Counted from the first letter of the stretch, positions 50,929 through 59,666 are shown. The stretch: 64,000 nt of DNA from an uncultured Candidatus Saccharibacteria bacterium (GCA_937898545.1 CALEJV010000005.1:199447-263446); one strand, 5' to 3'. Notes: generated from the sequence alone by a model not told the origin. A program made the numbers and translations.

Positions 50929-52089
50929 CTATTTCCAGGTATGCTTGAGCTTGGTAACACCACCCCACCGGCCATGATCATAATCGCGCTGGACGGAGAA
51001 GTGCGGCCCCTCCTCAGTAAAGGCGATCGTCTTGGTGTCGTCCGCCCCCATCAAGCCAGCCTTGATGAAATAACTCCCCTCGTTGAGGTTGAGCTGCACA
51101 GTGTAGACCGCGCGATTCTTGTCAGCAATCTTCACTTTTTCTTGGTAGGTGTTGGGGCCATAAACATACTCACCATTCTCGCGGAAGATTGCTACACCAA
51201 CGTGCTTGACCCCTGTTTGCTGCCACTCTAACTCCACCGTCATAGTTTCGTTATACTCATACACTGTCTGTTCGTTGCCATCACTGCCGCGCAGTGTAAT
51301 GTCGAAGTCATCTGATATTTGCTCGTCTAGCCCTTCTGACTCGTTGTAGCTCTTAATGTTGCTCCGACTATAGGCGGCGGCGATGCGGTATGGCTTGCCG
51401 ATCATCTTCACCTTCCCATCCTCGATAAACACTGCCTTGTTGCAAAAGCGCTCTACCGCCGACATATCGTGCGTGACGAGGATAACAGTGCGTTTCTCGC
51501 GCTTAAGCTTATCGAAATAGGCGTAGCATTTCTTTTGGAAGGCTTCATCCCCTACCGCCAAGACTTCATCTAGTAGTAAGATATCGGCATGGGCACGGAT
51601 AGCGATAGAGAAAGCCAGGCGCACCTGCATCCCACTGGAATAATTCTTGAGCCGCTCCTCCATAAAGTCGCCCAGCTCGGCAAAGTCGACGATTTTATCA
51701 TACATTGCCTCCATCTCGTCATGACTAAAGCCCAGCAACGCACCATTGAGAAAGACATTCTCGCGGCCAGTTAGTTCTGGGTTAAAGCCAACGCCCAGCT
51801 CAATAAACGGCACCAGCGAGCCACCCACCTCGACACTTCCGCTATTGGGGGTGTAGATACCAGCAATTGTCTTGAGTAGCGTACTCTTACCTGAACCATT
51901 GCGCCCAACAATACCAAAGAAGTCTCCCTCGTTAATGGTAAAATCGATATCTTTAAGCGGAGTAAAAACCCGATATCCTTTGCGCCCCTTGAGGAGGTTA
52001 ATGAGCTTTTGCTTGATGCCCGAGCTCGCCTCCAGTGGGATCTTGAAGGACTTGGTGAGGTTATTGATAACAACGATTGGTTGCGCCAT
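50929..52089 (-). CDS. wzt: Polysaccharide ABC exporter, ATP-binding subunit (Wzt-like)
   Basis: A 386-residue ATPase that powers export of a polyprenyl-linked glycan. It has Walker A GRNGSGKST, a Q-loop region, the ABC signature YSSGMQVRLAF, Walker B ILLLDEVLAVGD and the switch His (VTHDMS). Residues about 265-386 form an extra beta-sandwich domain like the carbohydrate-binding tail of Wzt, which recognises the modified glycan end. Its ATG directly precedes the permease stop on the transcript (no gap), so the pair is coupled. Confidence 0.93.
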   Translation of the reverse strand: MAQPIVVINNLTKSFKIPLEASSGIKQKLINLLKGRKGYRVFTPLKDIDFTINEGDFFGIVGRNGSGKSTLLKTIAGIYTPNSGSVEVGGSLVPFIELGVGFNPELTGRENVFLNGALLGFSHDEMEAMYDKIVDFAELGDFMEERLKNYSSGMQVRLAFSIAIRAHADILLLDEVLAVGDEAFQKKCYAYFDKLKREKRTVILVTHDMSAVERFCNKAVFIEDGKVKMIGKPYRIAAAYSRSNIKSYNESEGLDEQISDDFDITLRGSDGNEQTVYEYNETMTVELEWQQTGVKHVGVAIFRENGEYVYGPNTYQEKVKIADKNRAVYTVQLNLNEGSYFIKAGLMGADDTKTIAFTEEGPHFSVQRDYDHGRWGGVTKLKHTWK

Positions 52090-52899
52090 CTAGATACTCT
52101 CCGCAAAATACTGTTGGTTGCGCCGGAAATAAAACACCGCCAACAGAATGATAATGATAATCGAAATAAATGGAATGAGTACCATAGGGTATGCCACGAG
52201 GTCGTAGAGCTGGATAGTCTGGGGTGTTACGAGCACCTGGCGCACGTCTTGGATGATCTGGGCGGCTGGGTTGAGCATGAGGTATGGCGCAGCAGCCGGC
52301 ATACGCTCCATTACCATCTGCAGAGGATAAATAACCGGTGTGGCATAGAAGGCCGCCTGCATGAAGATCTCCCACAGATAGCCAATATCGCGGTATTTCA
52401 CATTGATCGTCGCAAGGAAAAACGCCACCGCCAAGGAGAGTACATAAAGCTCGAGGATCAGCGGCACCACAAGCAGTGCCTCCCACGACCAATGCACACC
52501 ATTAAACAAACAAAAGCCAAGAATCACCACCATATTAATGGCGAGGTTGATAAAGGCCGAGATGGTACCAGAGATAACAATGATATATTTGGGGAAATTG
52601 ATCTTGCGGATCAGGTCGCCCCGCGAGACGATCGACTGTAGCCCCTGCACCGTTGCCTCGCTAAAGAAGTTCCACAGCACAATCCCCACTAAAAGATACA
52701 CCGGATAGTGCTCGATGTTGCGACCAAGGCCGAGGAATTTGTCGAACACGACAAACAAAATAATAAACAAAAATATCGGTTTGAGGATTGACCACAAATA
52801 GCCCAGCACCGATCCCTGGTAGCGTAGCTTGAAGTCCGTTACGACTAACTCGCGCAGCAAGATGCGGTTTTTTCGTTGCAAAAGATTTGTTACTTTCAT
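52090..52899 (-). CDS. wzm: Polysaccharide ABC exporter, permease subunit (Wzm-like)
   Basis: About 269 residues with six membrane helices, of the ABC-2 permease family: LRELVVTDFKLRYQGSVLGYLWSIL near the N-terminus (split by the usual amphipathic helix), then IIQDVRQVLV and a final helix IIIIILLAVFYFRR. It forms the channel for the glycan exported with Wzt. I choose the ATG at 52899 (MKVTNLL): two upstream in-frame ATG codons lie in or before the -10 box. Nothing resembling a Shine-Dalgarno is present. Confidence 0.92.
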   Translation of the reverse strand: MKVTNLLQRKNRILLRELVVTDFKLRYQGSVLGYLWSILKPIFLFIILFVVFDKFLGLGRNIEHYPVYLLVGIVLWNFFSEATVQGLQSIVSRGDLIRKINFPKYIIVISGTISAFINLAINMVVILGFCLFNGVHWSWEALLVVPLILELYVLSLAVAFFLATINVKYRDIGYLWEIFMQAAFYATPVIYPLQMVMERMPAAAPYLMLNPAAQIIQDVRQVLVTPQTIQLYDLVAYPMVLIPFISIIIIILLAVFYFRRNQQYFAESI

Positions 52900-52912
52900 A
52901 GTTTCTCTGGCC

Positions 52913-52922
52913 ATTATATAAT
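52913..52922. promoter_or_regulatory. Overlapping divergent -10 boxes
   Basis: The ten bases ATTATATAAT-like core hold a minus-strand TATAAT (52913-52918) for wzm and a plus-strand TATAAT (52917-52922) for the GT2 gene, sharing two base pairs. Polymerase could occupy only one at a time. Confidence 0.5.
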
Positions 52923-53948
52923 ATGACCGTGGTAAAAAACAATCTTGCAATCATAGTTCTTAACTGGAACGGCGCCGATGATGCCCTAGAATGCATCGAT
53001 TCGTTGGCGCAGCAGACGCTGATGCCGACCATCATCGTGGTCGATAACGACTCACATGATGACTCGGTGGCACGCTTCCGCTCATATCAAGCTAAACACC
53101 CTGCGCTCAGTCTCGTCATCATTGAGAACCAGCGCAACCTCGGCTTCGCCGGTGGTATTAACACAGGCCTGCGCTATGCTAAAGAGCAGCAATTTCGCTT
53201 TGTTGGCGTGCTTAACCCCGACGCAGTAGCTAACACACACTGGTGCCAAGCCTTGGTGGACGAGCTGCGGGCGCATCCAGACTGTGGTATTGCTACTGGG
53301 CTGCTGGCTCGCCGCGATGGGACAACCATCGATAGCTCGGGCGACTTCTACACCACCTGGGGGTTGCCTGGCCCGCGCCACCGTGATGAGCCAATTAGCC
53401 ACGCGCCAACAGAGGCCGGAGCAGTGTTTGGTGCAACGGGTGGTGGAGCAGTGTATCGCACGGCACTGTTCGATACTGTTGACCTTTTTGATGAAGCATT
53501 CTTCATGTACTACGAAGATGTCGACCTCAGTTTTCGCACGCAGCTAGCGGGCTGGACGGTGCGCTTCACGCCGTATGCCGTTGCGTATCACAAGGTCGGT
53601 GCCAGCAGTAGCAAAGTTCCAGGGCTCGCGGTATACAATACCTTTAAGAACTTGCCACTTATTTTTATCAAGAATGTGCCGGGGCGGCTGTTTTGGTCGA
53701 TTGGTGCGCGCTTTTGCCTCACCTACTGGCTGATATTCTTGAGTGCACTGCGCCATGGCAATGGTTGGCCAGCACTGCGTGGTATGCTCGCTTCTGTTAT
53801 TCACCAGCCAGCGGCCTATCGCCAGCGGTTTGCTATCCAGCGGCAGCGAAGCGTATCGGTCGATTATATCCGTAGTATTATCCACAACGGTCCACTACCT
53901 AACCAGACAGGCCTACTCAAGTTCCGGAAGTTTTTTACCGGCAAATAA
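52923..53948 (+). CDS. Family 2 glycosyltransferase (rhamnosyltransferase-like)
   Basis: A 341-residue GT-A enzyme like WbbL/RfbF rhamnosyltransferases: IIVLNWNGADDALECI, IIVVDNDSHDDS, NLGFAGGINTGLRYA, the metal site VLNPDAVANT (xDx form), GGGAVYRTALF, and the ED pair in YYEDVDLSFR. dTDP-rhamnose made nearby is a likely donor. The first ATG (52923) abuts the -10 box; the in-frame GTG at 52929 has the six-base leaderless spacing seen elsewhere and may be the true start. Confidence 0.9.
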   Translation: MTVVKNNLAIIVLNWNGADDALECIDSLAQQTLMPTIIVVDNDSHDDSVARFRSYQAKHPALSLVIIENQRNLGFAGGINTGLRYAKEQQFRFVGVLNPDAVANTHWCQALVDELRAHPDCGIATGLLARRDGTTIDSSGDFYTTWGLPGPRHRDEPISHAPTEAGAVFGATGGGAVYRTALFDTVDLFDEAFFMYYEDVDLSFRTQLAGWTVRFTPYAVAYHKVGASSSKVPGLAVYNTFKNLPLIFIKNVPGRLFWSIGARFCLTYWLIFLSALRHGNGWPALRGMLASVIHQPAAYRQRFAIQRQRSVSVDYIRSIIHNGPLPNQTGLLKFRKFFTGK

Positions 53949-54275
53949 CTCAGTTTAGTTGTTCTACCGCAAAACGAACCAGGCGAAATCTCAAAATACT
54001 TGCTGATTACTCCTCTCTTCTTCAGTAATACTCTATTTTCTAGTTAACAAGAGAATAAGACTAGCGCCAAAGAGGTGAATTGTAAAAACCGGCTTTCGTA
54101 TGATAACTGTACAAGAGAAAATATATGGAGGCCAGCAACCCAGCAAGCGGAAAAGCACTATATAGGATCTGGCCGGAACATTTTCGGTGCAGTTATCATA
54201 CGAAAGAAGTACACCATATTCTATTCGTATGCAATTAACCTGCTCCACCTTACCCCTGTTATGTACGCAATCATT
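53949..54275. other. Gene-free region with a MITE-like inverted-repeat element
   Basis: About 330 bases between the GT2 gene and sucC. The first 140 bases show nothing. The element at 54093-54206 is listed separately. No reading frame is supported. Confidence 0.5.
54093..54206. repeat. Element bounded by 17-base perfect inverted repeats
   Basis: CTTTCGTATGATAACTG (54093-54109) and its exact complement CAGTTATCATACGAAAG (54190-54206) enclose 80 bases, giving a 114-base unit. Inside are GGCCAG/CTGGCC and CCG/CGG pairs, so the transcript could fold into one long hairpin. Size and form fit a miniature inverted-repeat transposable element or a structured RNA. No obvious target-site duplication flanks it. 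Confidence 0.6.
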
Positions 54276-54303
54276 TTGCATATTCGCCATCTATGCGTAC
54301 AAT
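54276..54303 (+). promoter_or_regulatory. sucCD promoter, near-leaderless
   Basis: -35 TTGCAT (54276-54281), 16-base spacer, -10 TACAAT (54298-54303), seven bases before the ATG at 54311. Confidence 0.6.
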
Positions 54304-54310
54304 AATACCT

Positions 54311-55360
54311 ATGCGTCTTCTTGAATACCAAGCCAAGCAGTGCTTGGCTGAGGCTGGTGTGGCGGTGCCGCAGAGTACTGTTGTAGAATCTGCAACGATG
54401 GCACCCACTGCCCCTATCGTCCTCAAATCACAAGTCCCGATCGGTAGCCGCGGCAAGGCAGGTGGTGTGGTGATTGTCCGCGAGCAATCCGCTGTTACGC
54501 CAACCATTCAGCGTCTCTTTGCTCTCGATATCGGTGGCTACACCCCCACGAAGCTTCTTGCCGAGGAAGTTCTCTCTATCGCCCACGAGTGTTACATTTC
54601 GCTCACCATCAATCGCGAGCAATCATCCATCGAGCTACTCGCCCACACCAGCGGCGGCGTCGATGTGGAGGAGCATGAGAGCGCAGCGTTCTTTCGCCAG
54701 GCTATTACGCCACAAACAGTTCCTACTGTAGCCGAAGCACTGGCGGAGTATCTGTCGTTACCAGAGCAAGCCTTTGCGCTTGAGGATGTGGTGGCGAATT
54801 GTTTGCGTTGCTTTATTGACAACGATTGTCTATTACTCGAGATTAACCCACTCGTTGTGACGACAGATGGCCAGCTCATCGCTGGTGATGCCAAGATGAC
54901 GATTGACGATGCGGCGCTGTTTCGCCACCCGCAGTGGCACGAAGCAGCCCTAGAAGATCATAATTTCGTCACGCTCGACCATAATGGGACGGTTGCGACG
55001 ATTGCCAACGGCGCAGGTCTGGCAATGGCAACTGTCGATGCGGTGACTGCCCGCGGCGTGCAGCCAGCTAATTTTCTTGACATTGGTGGCACAGCAACTC
55101 CAGAGAAAATCCTGGCTAGTTTTAAGCAGATTGCCCGCTTCCCTGCCGTGGCGCTTATCATTATTAATATCTTTGGTGGTATTGTGCGCTGCGACGACGT
55201 AGCGGCGGCCATCATTAGTGCCAAGCAGCAGCTACCTGACCTCCCGCCACTCGCTGTCCGCCTAACAGGTAACCGCGAGGCCAAGGCTAAAGCGCTCCTT
55301 GCCCGCGAGCACATTCCACTCTACGATAATCTCTCTCACATCCTGGAGGAGGCTGTATGA
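54311..55360 (+). CDS. sucC: Succinyl-CoA synthetase beta subunit
   Basis: A 349-residue ATP-grasp subunit that, with SucD, interconverts succinyl-CoA and succinate with ATP/GTP formation. It begins MRLLEYQAKQCLAEAGV, then GSRGKAGGV, LEINPLVVTTDGQLIAGDAK and NIFGGIVRCDDVA near the C-terminus, all family-conserved. It is shorter than the usual 385-400 residues, with the shortening in the ATP-grasp middle. ATG at 54311 is favoured over 54293 by promoter spacing and by the conserved N-terminus. It overlaps sucD by four bases. No other TCA-cycle gene is in the window. Confidence 0.93.
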   Translation: MRLLEYQAKQCLAEAGVAVPQSTVVESATMAPTAPIVLKSQVPIGSRGKAGGVVIVREQSAVTPTIQRLFALDIGGYTPTKLLAEEVLSIAHECYISLTINREQSSIELLAHTSGGVDVEEHESAAFFRQAITPQTVPTVAEALAEYLSLPEQAFALEDVVANCLRCFIDNDCLLLEINPLVVTTDGQLIAGDAKMTIDDAALFRHPQWHEAALEDHNFVTLDHNGTVATIANGAGLAMATVDAVTARGVQPANFLDIGGTATPEKILASFKQIARFPAVALIIINIFGGIVRCDDVAAAIISAKQQLPDLPPLAVRLTGNREAKAKALLAREHIPLYDNLSHILEEAV

Positions 55361-56229
55361 TGACCCCTGATATCTTTCGTGGTAAGCGTGTTATTGTCCA
55401 GGGTATAACGGGCAAACATGGCTCATTTCATACCGAGCGTATGTTGGCACGTGGTACACATATCGTTGGCGGCACGTCACCCAATCAATCGGTTACAGAG
55501 GTACACGGCGTGCCTGTCTTCCGGACAATTCGCGAAATTCAAGCGCAGCAGCCTGTCGATATTTCCGTCATTTTTGTACCAGCAGCTCATGCCAAGGCAG
55601 CGATTATGGAGGCAATTGACGCAGAGGTGCCACTCATTATTTGTATCACCGAGGGTGTGCCTGTCCACGATATGTTGCATATAAAACAACGCCTGGCAAC
55701 CAGTTCTTCGATTTTGATCGGCCCCAACTGCCCTGGCGTTCTCATCCCCGGCGTGCATAACCTTGGCATCATCCCTGCCACGCTCGCCACGCCAGGCCAT
55801 ACTGCCATCGTCAGCCGCAGTGGTACGCTCACCTACGAAGCAATGAGCCTCCTCACTCAGGCAGGTATTGGCCAGCGTTATGTGATTGGGATTGGCGGCG
55901 ATATGATTGGCGGCAGCAGCTTTATTGATTGCTTGCAGTTGTTTGAACAGGATGTGACAGTAGAGCAGATTGTGCTGATCGGTGAAATTGGTGGCACGAG
56001 CGAGATTGCCGCGGCGGATTATATTAAGCGTCATATAAGCAAACCAGTCTATGCTTACATTGCGGGCCACAGTGCACCATCTGGAGTACAGATGGGCCAT
56101 GCTGGGGCGATCCTTGGCACAAATGAGCTGGAGTCAGCCCAGGCCAAGACGGCACGGCTCGAGGCCAGTGGCGCAGTGGTGGCATCGTCCATCCAGTCGC
56201 TCATCGCGCTCATACCAACCAATAAGTGA
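55357..56229 (+). CDS. sucD: Succinyl-CoA synthetase alpha subunit
   Basis: A 290-residue CoA-binding subunit. It has the N-terminal Rossmann CoA site (VIVQGITGKHGSFHTERML), GPNCPGVLIPG, IVSRSGTLTYEA, GIGGDMIGGSSFID, GEIGGTSE, and MGHAGAI, whose His is the residue phosphorylated during catalysis. It overlaps sucC by ATGA and the two form the enzyme together. A -10 for the next gene begins at its last base. Confidence 0.95.
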   Translation: MMTPDIFRGKRVIVQGITGKHGSFHTERMLARGTHIVGGTSPNQSVTEVHGVPVFRTIREIQAQQPVDISVIFVPAAHAKAAIMEAIDAEVPLIICITEGVPVHDMLHIKQRLATSSSILIGPNCPGVLIPGVHNLGIIPATLATPGHTAIVSRSGTLTYEAMSLLTQAGIGQRYVIGIGGDMIGGSSFIDCLQLFEQDVTVEQIVLIGEIGGTSEIAAADYIKRHISKPVYAYIAGHSAPSGVQMGHAGAILGTNELESAQAKTARLEASGAVVASSIQSLIALIPTNK

Positions 56230-56235
56230 TACAAT
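56230..56235 (+). promoter_or_regulatory. -10 box before GtrB-like gene
   Basis: TACAAT right after the sucD stop, nine bases before the ATG at 56245; no Shine-Dalgarno. Confidence 0.45.
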
Positions 56236-56244
56236 AAGGCTACG

Positions 56245-57192
56245 ATGAAAATAATCACCATTCTTATCCCTGCCTACAACGAAGCAGCTGTTTTGCCACA
56301 GCTGTTTGCCCGGCTCGAGGCGCTGCAGCGCAGTATCGATCGCCGGCGCTACCAGTTCGAATTCTTATTTATTAATGATGGCAGCCAGGATCACACGCTC
56401 GAGCTCATCCAGATCGAGCAGCAACACAACTCTGCCATTGCCTACCTCAATCTCTCGCGCAACTTTGGTAAAGAAGCTGCTATGCTCGCTGGCTTCGACC
56501 ACGCCGCGGGTGATGCCGTCGTGGTAATTGATGCCGACCTGCAAGACCCACCAGAGCTCATCCCGCAGATGATCGAGCTGTGGGAACAGGGGTATGATGA
56601 TGTATATGCGCGGCGCCGAAGCCGCTCCGGCGAGACCTGGCTCAAGAAAAAAACTGCCGCGTGGTACTACCGCCTCCTCCAGAGTACGACACATATTCCT
56701 GTTCAGATCGACACGGGTGACTTCCGCTTACTGAGCAAGCGCTGCGTCACTGCCATCACCCAGCTGCGCGAATCTCAGCGCAATACCAAAGCGATCTTTA
56801 GCTGGGTGGGGTATAAAAAGAAGGAGATCCTCTACGACCGCGACCCACGGGCTGCTGGTAGCATCAAGCAAAGTCCGCGCACGCTCATTAACCTGGCTAT
56901 TGACGGCATCACGAGCTTTACGACCGCACCACTGCGCATCTCGGCCGTGCTGGGTTTCCTTATCGCCTTCTTGGCTTCTATCTATATCCTCTATCTGCTC
57001 ATTCGACCACTGTTCGGTGTGCCAACTGGTGCAGGCTATTCGTCGCTCATGGCAGTCATTCTCTTTCTTGGTGGAGTGCAGCTGCTGAGTTTGGGGGTTA
57101 TTGGCGAATACATCGCCCGGATTTTTAGTGAGACGAAGCAGCGCCCACCTTATCTCGTCGAGGAACATCGTGAGGCTCGCCATCGCAAATAA
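56245..57192 (+). CDS. Polyprenyl-phosphate glycosyltransferase (GtrB/ArnC-like)
   Basis: A 315-residue GT2 enzyme with a catalytic GT-A domain (ILIPAYNEAAVL, FLFINDGSQDHT, LSRNFGKEAAMLAGFDHA, DADLQDPPELI) and two C-terminal membrane helices (about 232-255 and 265-290). GtrB/DPMS-type proteins charge undecaprenyl phosphate with glucose or another sugar on the inner face. The next gene, a GtrA-type flippase candidate, overlaps by 23 bases, the classic GtrA/GtrB pair used for glycan side-chain decoration. Confidence 0.93.
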   Translation: MKIITILIPAYNEAAVLPQLFARLEALQRSIDRRRYQFEFLFINDGSQDHTLELIQIEQQHNSAIAYLNLSRNFGKEAAMLAGFDHAAGDAVVVIDADLQDPPELIPQMIELWEQGYDDVYARRRSRSGETWLKKKTAAWYYRLLQSTTHIPVQIDTGDFRLLSKRCVTAITQLRESQRNTKAIFSWVGYKKKEILYDRDPRAAGSIKQSPRTLINLAIDGITSFTTAPLRISAVLGFLIAFLASIYILYLLIRPLFGVPTGAGYSSLMAVILFLGGVQLLSLGVIGEYIARIFSETKQRPPYLVEEHREARHRK

Positions 57193-57592
57193 CAGCGGTA
57201 AATTACTGCGGTTTGCGCTCGTTGGTGGGATTAATACAGCGATCGATATTGGCTTGCTGTTTGGGCTCACCGCGCTTGGCGTGCCAAAGCTCGCGGCTAA
57301 TACGGTGTCAACGGGCCTAGCCTTTATTTTTAGCTTTTTTGCTAATAAGTCGTACACTTTTCGCGCTCAGGGTGATGTGCGTCGGCAACTGATCTTGTTT
57401 GTCGTTGTCACTCTGGCGGGCTTGTGGGGGCTGCAAAATGCGGTTATTTTCTGCGCTTCGCCTGTCCTGGCCTCTGTTATTCATGCCGAGTCACTTGTGC
57501 TGTTGCTTGCAAAAATCATTGCCACTGGTGCATCGCTGGTGTGGAATTATTATTTATATGATCGTGTTGTTTTTCTAACAACAAAGAGATAA
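57170..57592 (+). CDS. GtrA-family membrane protein
   Basis: About 140 residues with four helices: RFALVGGINTAIDIGLLFGL (family start, split), NTVSTGLAFIFSFFANKSYTF with the conserved N-xx-W/YTF motif, a third helix, and a final helix ending WNYYLYDRVVF. GtrA proteins are thought to flip polyprenyl-phosphate-sugar made by GtrB. I place the start at GTG 57170, five bases after AGGA, which gives family length. A longer in-frame ATG at 57101 would overlap the upstream gene by 92 bases. Confidence 0.88.
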   Translation: MRLAIANNSGKLLRFALVGGINTAIDIGLLFGLTALGVPKLAANTVSTGLAFIFSFFANKSYTFRAQGDVRRQLILFVVVTLAGLWGLQNAVIFCASPVLASVIHAESLVLLLAKIIATGASLVWNYYLYDRVVFLTTKR

Positions 57593-57654
57593 TACTCTAC
57601 TTCAATACGGTTTCTGAACAATAAGCTCACAAACTCACTATACGCTCACAACTA

Positions 57655-58176
57655 TTATTGACGCTGATAATCATCCGCCACCCGCACAATATCATCCTCT
57701 GTTGATGGGTGCGCTGGGTCGGTGTGTTGCCAGAGCTCAGCAATGATCGTTGGGTGCTGGGCGTCACCACAGGCACGGTGGCGTTCCCCTGCCGCCAGCC
57801 TCACGATATCACCTGCCTGAGCTGGTATTGGCTGGGCTGGTAGCTCGTCGCTCATGCTGCGATAGTACGCACCGGCGGTCAGAAAACACCACAATTCCGC
57901 CCGCCGATGATGATATTGCCAGCTCAGGCGTGCGCCTGGCTGGACAAAAAGAATCTTGGGGCTGAGCGGCGCATCGACTTTATCCTTGGTTTCTACCCCC
58001 GAGGCCGCAAAGAAGTCCGCCGCAAACTGCTCTGCCTGCGCTGGGTCAATACAGACAAACCCACCCCATGGCCGCTGGCTATCTACCCCGGTGATGTGGT
58101 AGCCCACCTGGCGGAGAACGTGCTCGATTTGCGCCACGCTTGTCTGAGCTGCTATGTGTTGCGGTAGTTTCATCAT
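57655..58176 (-). CDS. Cupin, mannose-6-phosphate isomerase type II-like
   Basis: A 173-residue cupin similar to the C-terminal isomerase domain of ManC/AlgA: RPWGGFVCID, SPKILFVQPGARLSWQYHHRR, AELWCFLTAGAYY, and a late GDIVRLAAGERHRACG. The metal-site pattern QxHHRRxE is kept. It may interconvert mannose-6-phosphate and fructose-6-phosphate for GDP-mannose, or act on a related sugar phosphate; no guanylyltransferase lies beside it. It is convergent with gtrA and divergent from the next GT4. Confidence 0.8.
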   Translation of the reverse strand: MMKLPQHIAAQTSVAQIEHVLRQVGYHITGVDSQRPWGGFVCIDPAQAEQFAADFFAASGVETKDKVDAPLSPKILFVQPGARLSWQYHHRRAELWCFLTAGAYYRSMSDELPAQPIPAQAGDIVRLAAGERHRACGDAQHPTIIAELWQHTDPAHPSTEDDIVRVADDYQRQ

Positions 58177-58279
58177 ATTACTCGTAATATGGGTATTATA
58201 ACACTTTTATGCAGAGTTGAGTTATTATTATCCGCCTTGACATACCCTCGCTCATCTGGCGCTTTTGGTGCAGGAGCTG

Positions 58280-58285
58280 TATACT
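58280..58285 (+). promoter_or_regulatory. -10 box of GT4 gene
   Basis: TATACT, seven bases, then ATG at 58293. The purine-rich AGAGGG between them is too close to the ATG to be a normal ribosome site. Confidence 0.5.
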
Positions 58286-58292
58286 AGAGGGT

Positions 58293-59396
58293 ATGAGTTT
58301 TCATATTGCAATCGACGCCCGCGTGATCAATTCTGGCACGGGCACATACGTCGTGAAGCTGCTTGAGCAGCTGGAGCGGCTTGATACGACCAACCGCTAT
58401 AGCATCCTTGTCCCCACCAAGGACCGCGACTACTGGCAGCCACACAACCCTAACTTCACCATCCGCACGGTCGACTTTGCTAATTATTCGCTGGCAGAGC
58501 AGCTAGGCTTCCGCCGCTATCTGGATGAGCTGAAGCCCGACTTAGTACACTTTTGCATGCCGCAGCAACCGGTCTTTTACAGAGGTAAGCACGTCACCAC
58601 GGTGCACGATATGACCCTCCTCAAGACGTATAATTCCGACAAAAATTGGCTGGTGTTTCATCTCAAACAATTGGTGGGGCGCTGGGTATTTCGGCGGATA
58701 GCCCACACCAGCGAGCATATCATCGCCATCTCTCAGACAACCAAGCAAGAATATCAGAGCTTTACTAAGATCCCTGATAGCAAAATATCGGTCATCTACG
58801 AGGCGGGCGAGGCACACCCTGGGCAGCTCACACCATATATCGACCTTCCCTTCAAGCGGTTTATTATCTACGTTGGGCAGCAGCCTGATTATAAAAATCT
58901 GCGGCGCCTCGCGGCCGCACACCAGCAGCTGTTGAGTCGCTGGCCAGACCTTGGTCTGGTATTTGTAGGGCGAATGAACGAAGACACCAAGCGCAACCAA
59001 GCCTACTACCAGCAGCGGGGCTACCGCAATATCCACTTCACTGGGTTCATCCCCGATGGGCAGCGCGATTGGCTACTCAACAAAGCCGAGGCATACGTCT
59101 TTCCATCACTGATGGAGGGATTTGGCTTACCGCCACTCGAGACAATGGCGTATGGCACGACCCCTGTTATATCGAGCAATACCTCGTGCATGCCCGAGAT
59201 TTTGGGCGATGCTGCCGAATACTTCGACCCACTCGACGTCGATGCCATCGCGAGCGCAATCGACCGCGTCCTCAGCCAGCCAGCTCGCCGCCGCGAACTC
59301 ATCGTCAAAGGCAAAGCCCAAGCTGCCCGCTACTCGTGGGAGCGCTGCGGCAAGGAAACATTGGCGGTGTATGAGCGAGCGTTGCGGCAATCATAA
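58293..59396 (+). CDS. Family 4 glycosyltransferase
   Basis: A 367-residue GT-B enzyme resembling mannosyl- and rhamnosyltransferases: N-terminal IAIDARVINSGTGTYV (donor-acceptor loop), VTTVHDMTLL, AHTSEHIIAISQTTKQEY, the linker YVGQQPDYKNLRRL, and the C-terminal FPSLMEGFGLPPLETMAYG with the EX7E pair. It is the right-hand end of the glycan locus. Confidence 0.92.
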   Translation: MSFHIAIDARVINSGTGTYVVKLLEQLERLDTTNRYSILVPTKDRDYWQPHNPNFTIRTVDFANYSLAEQLGFRRYLDELKPDLVHFCMPQQPVFYRGKHVTTVHDMTLLKTYNSDKNWLVFHLKQLVGRWVFRRIAHTSEHIIAISQTTKQEYQSFTKIPDSKISVIYEAGEAHPGQLTPYIDLPFKRFIIYVGQQPDYKNLRRLAAAHQQLLSRWPDLGLVFVGRMNEDTKRNQAYYQQRGYRNIHFTGFIPDGQRDWLLNKAEAYVFPSLMEGFGLPPLETMAYGTTPVISSNTSCMPEILGDAAEYFDPLDVDAIASAIDRVLSQPARRRELIVKGKAQAARYSWERCGKETLAVYERALRQS

Positions 59397-59611
59397 TCAG
59401 TCTATTTATAGCCAGTTTGAGTGATTGTGATACCAGAATCGTAAAGTCTCATTTACCTTAGTGTGAGTCTATTCTCTCTTGCCTTGTATAAGTTGTAGTT
59501 GTCATTTATAACAATACTTTATCTCTGCTCTGTATCGCGTTCTATTAAAAACAGTGGAGTGAGCACAAGAATTAGCACGCCGCTACGAAGTAGCTATTTT
59601 GATATTATTAT

Positions 59612-59646
59612 TGCAAAAATAACCGGCCATCACTGACCGGTTATAA
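59612..59646 (-). terminator. Terminator of the rpmH-rnpA-yidC-jag run
   Basis: ATAACCGG (59619-59626) / CCGGTTAT (59637-59644) stem with a ten-base loop; on the minus strand it runs into five T, 22 bases after the jag stop. Confidence 0.8.
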
Positions 59647-59666
59647 GATGTATCTTAGCGTAGCTT

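Noticed and set aside
58237..58242. Perfect TTGACA upstream of the GT4 gene at 58293
   Set aside because: It is 37 bases from the TATACT, too far to act as its -35.
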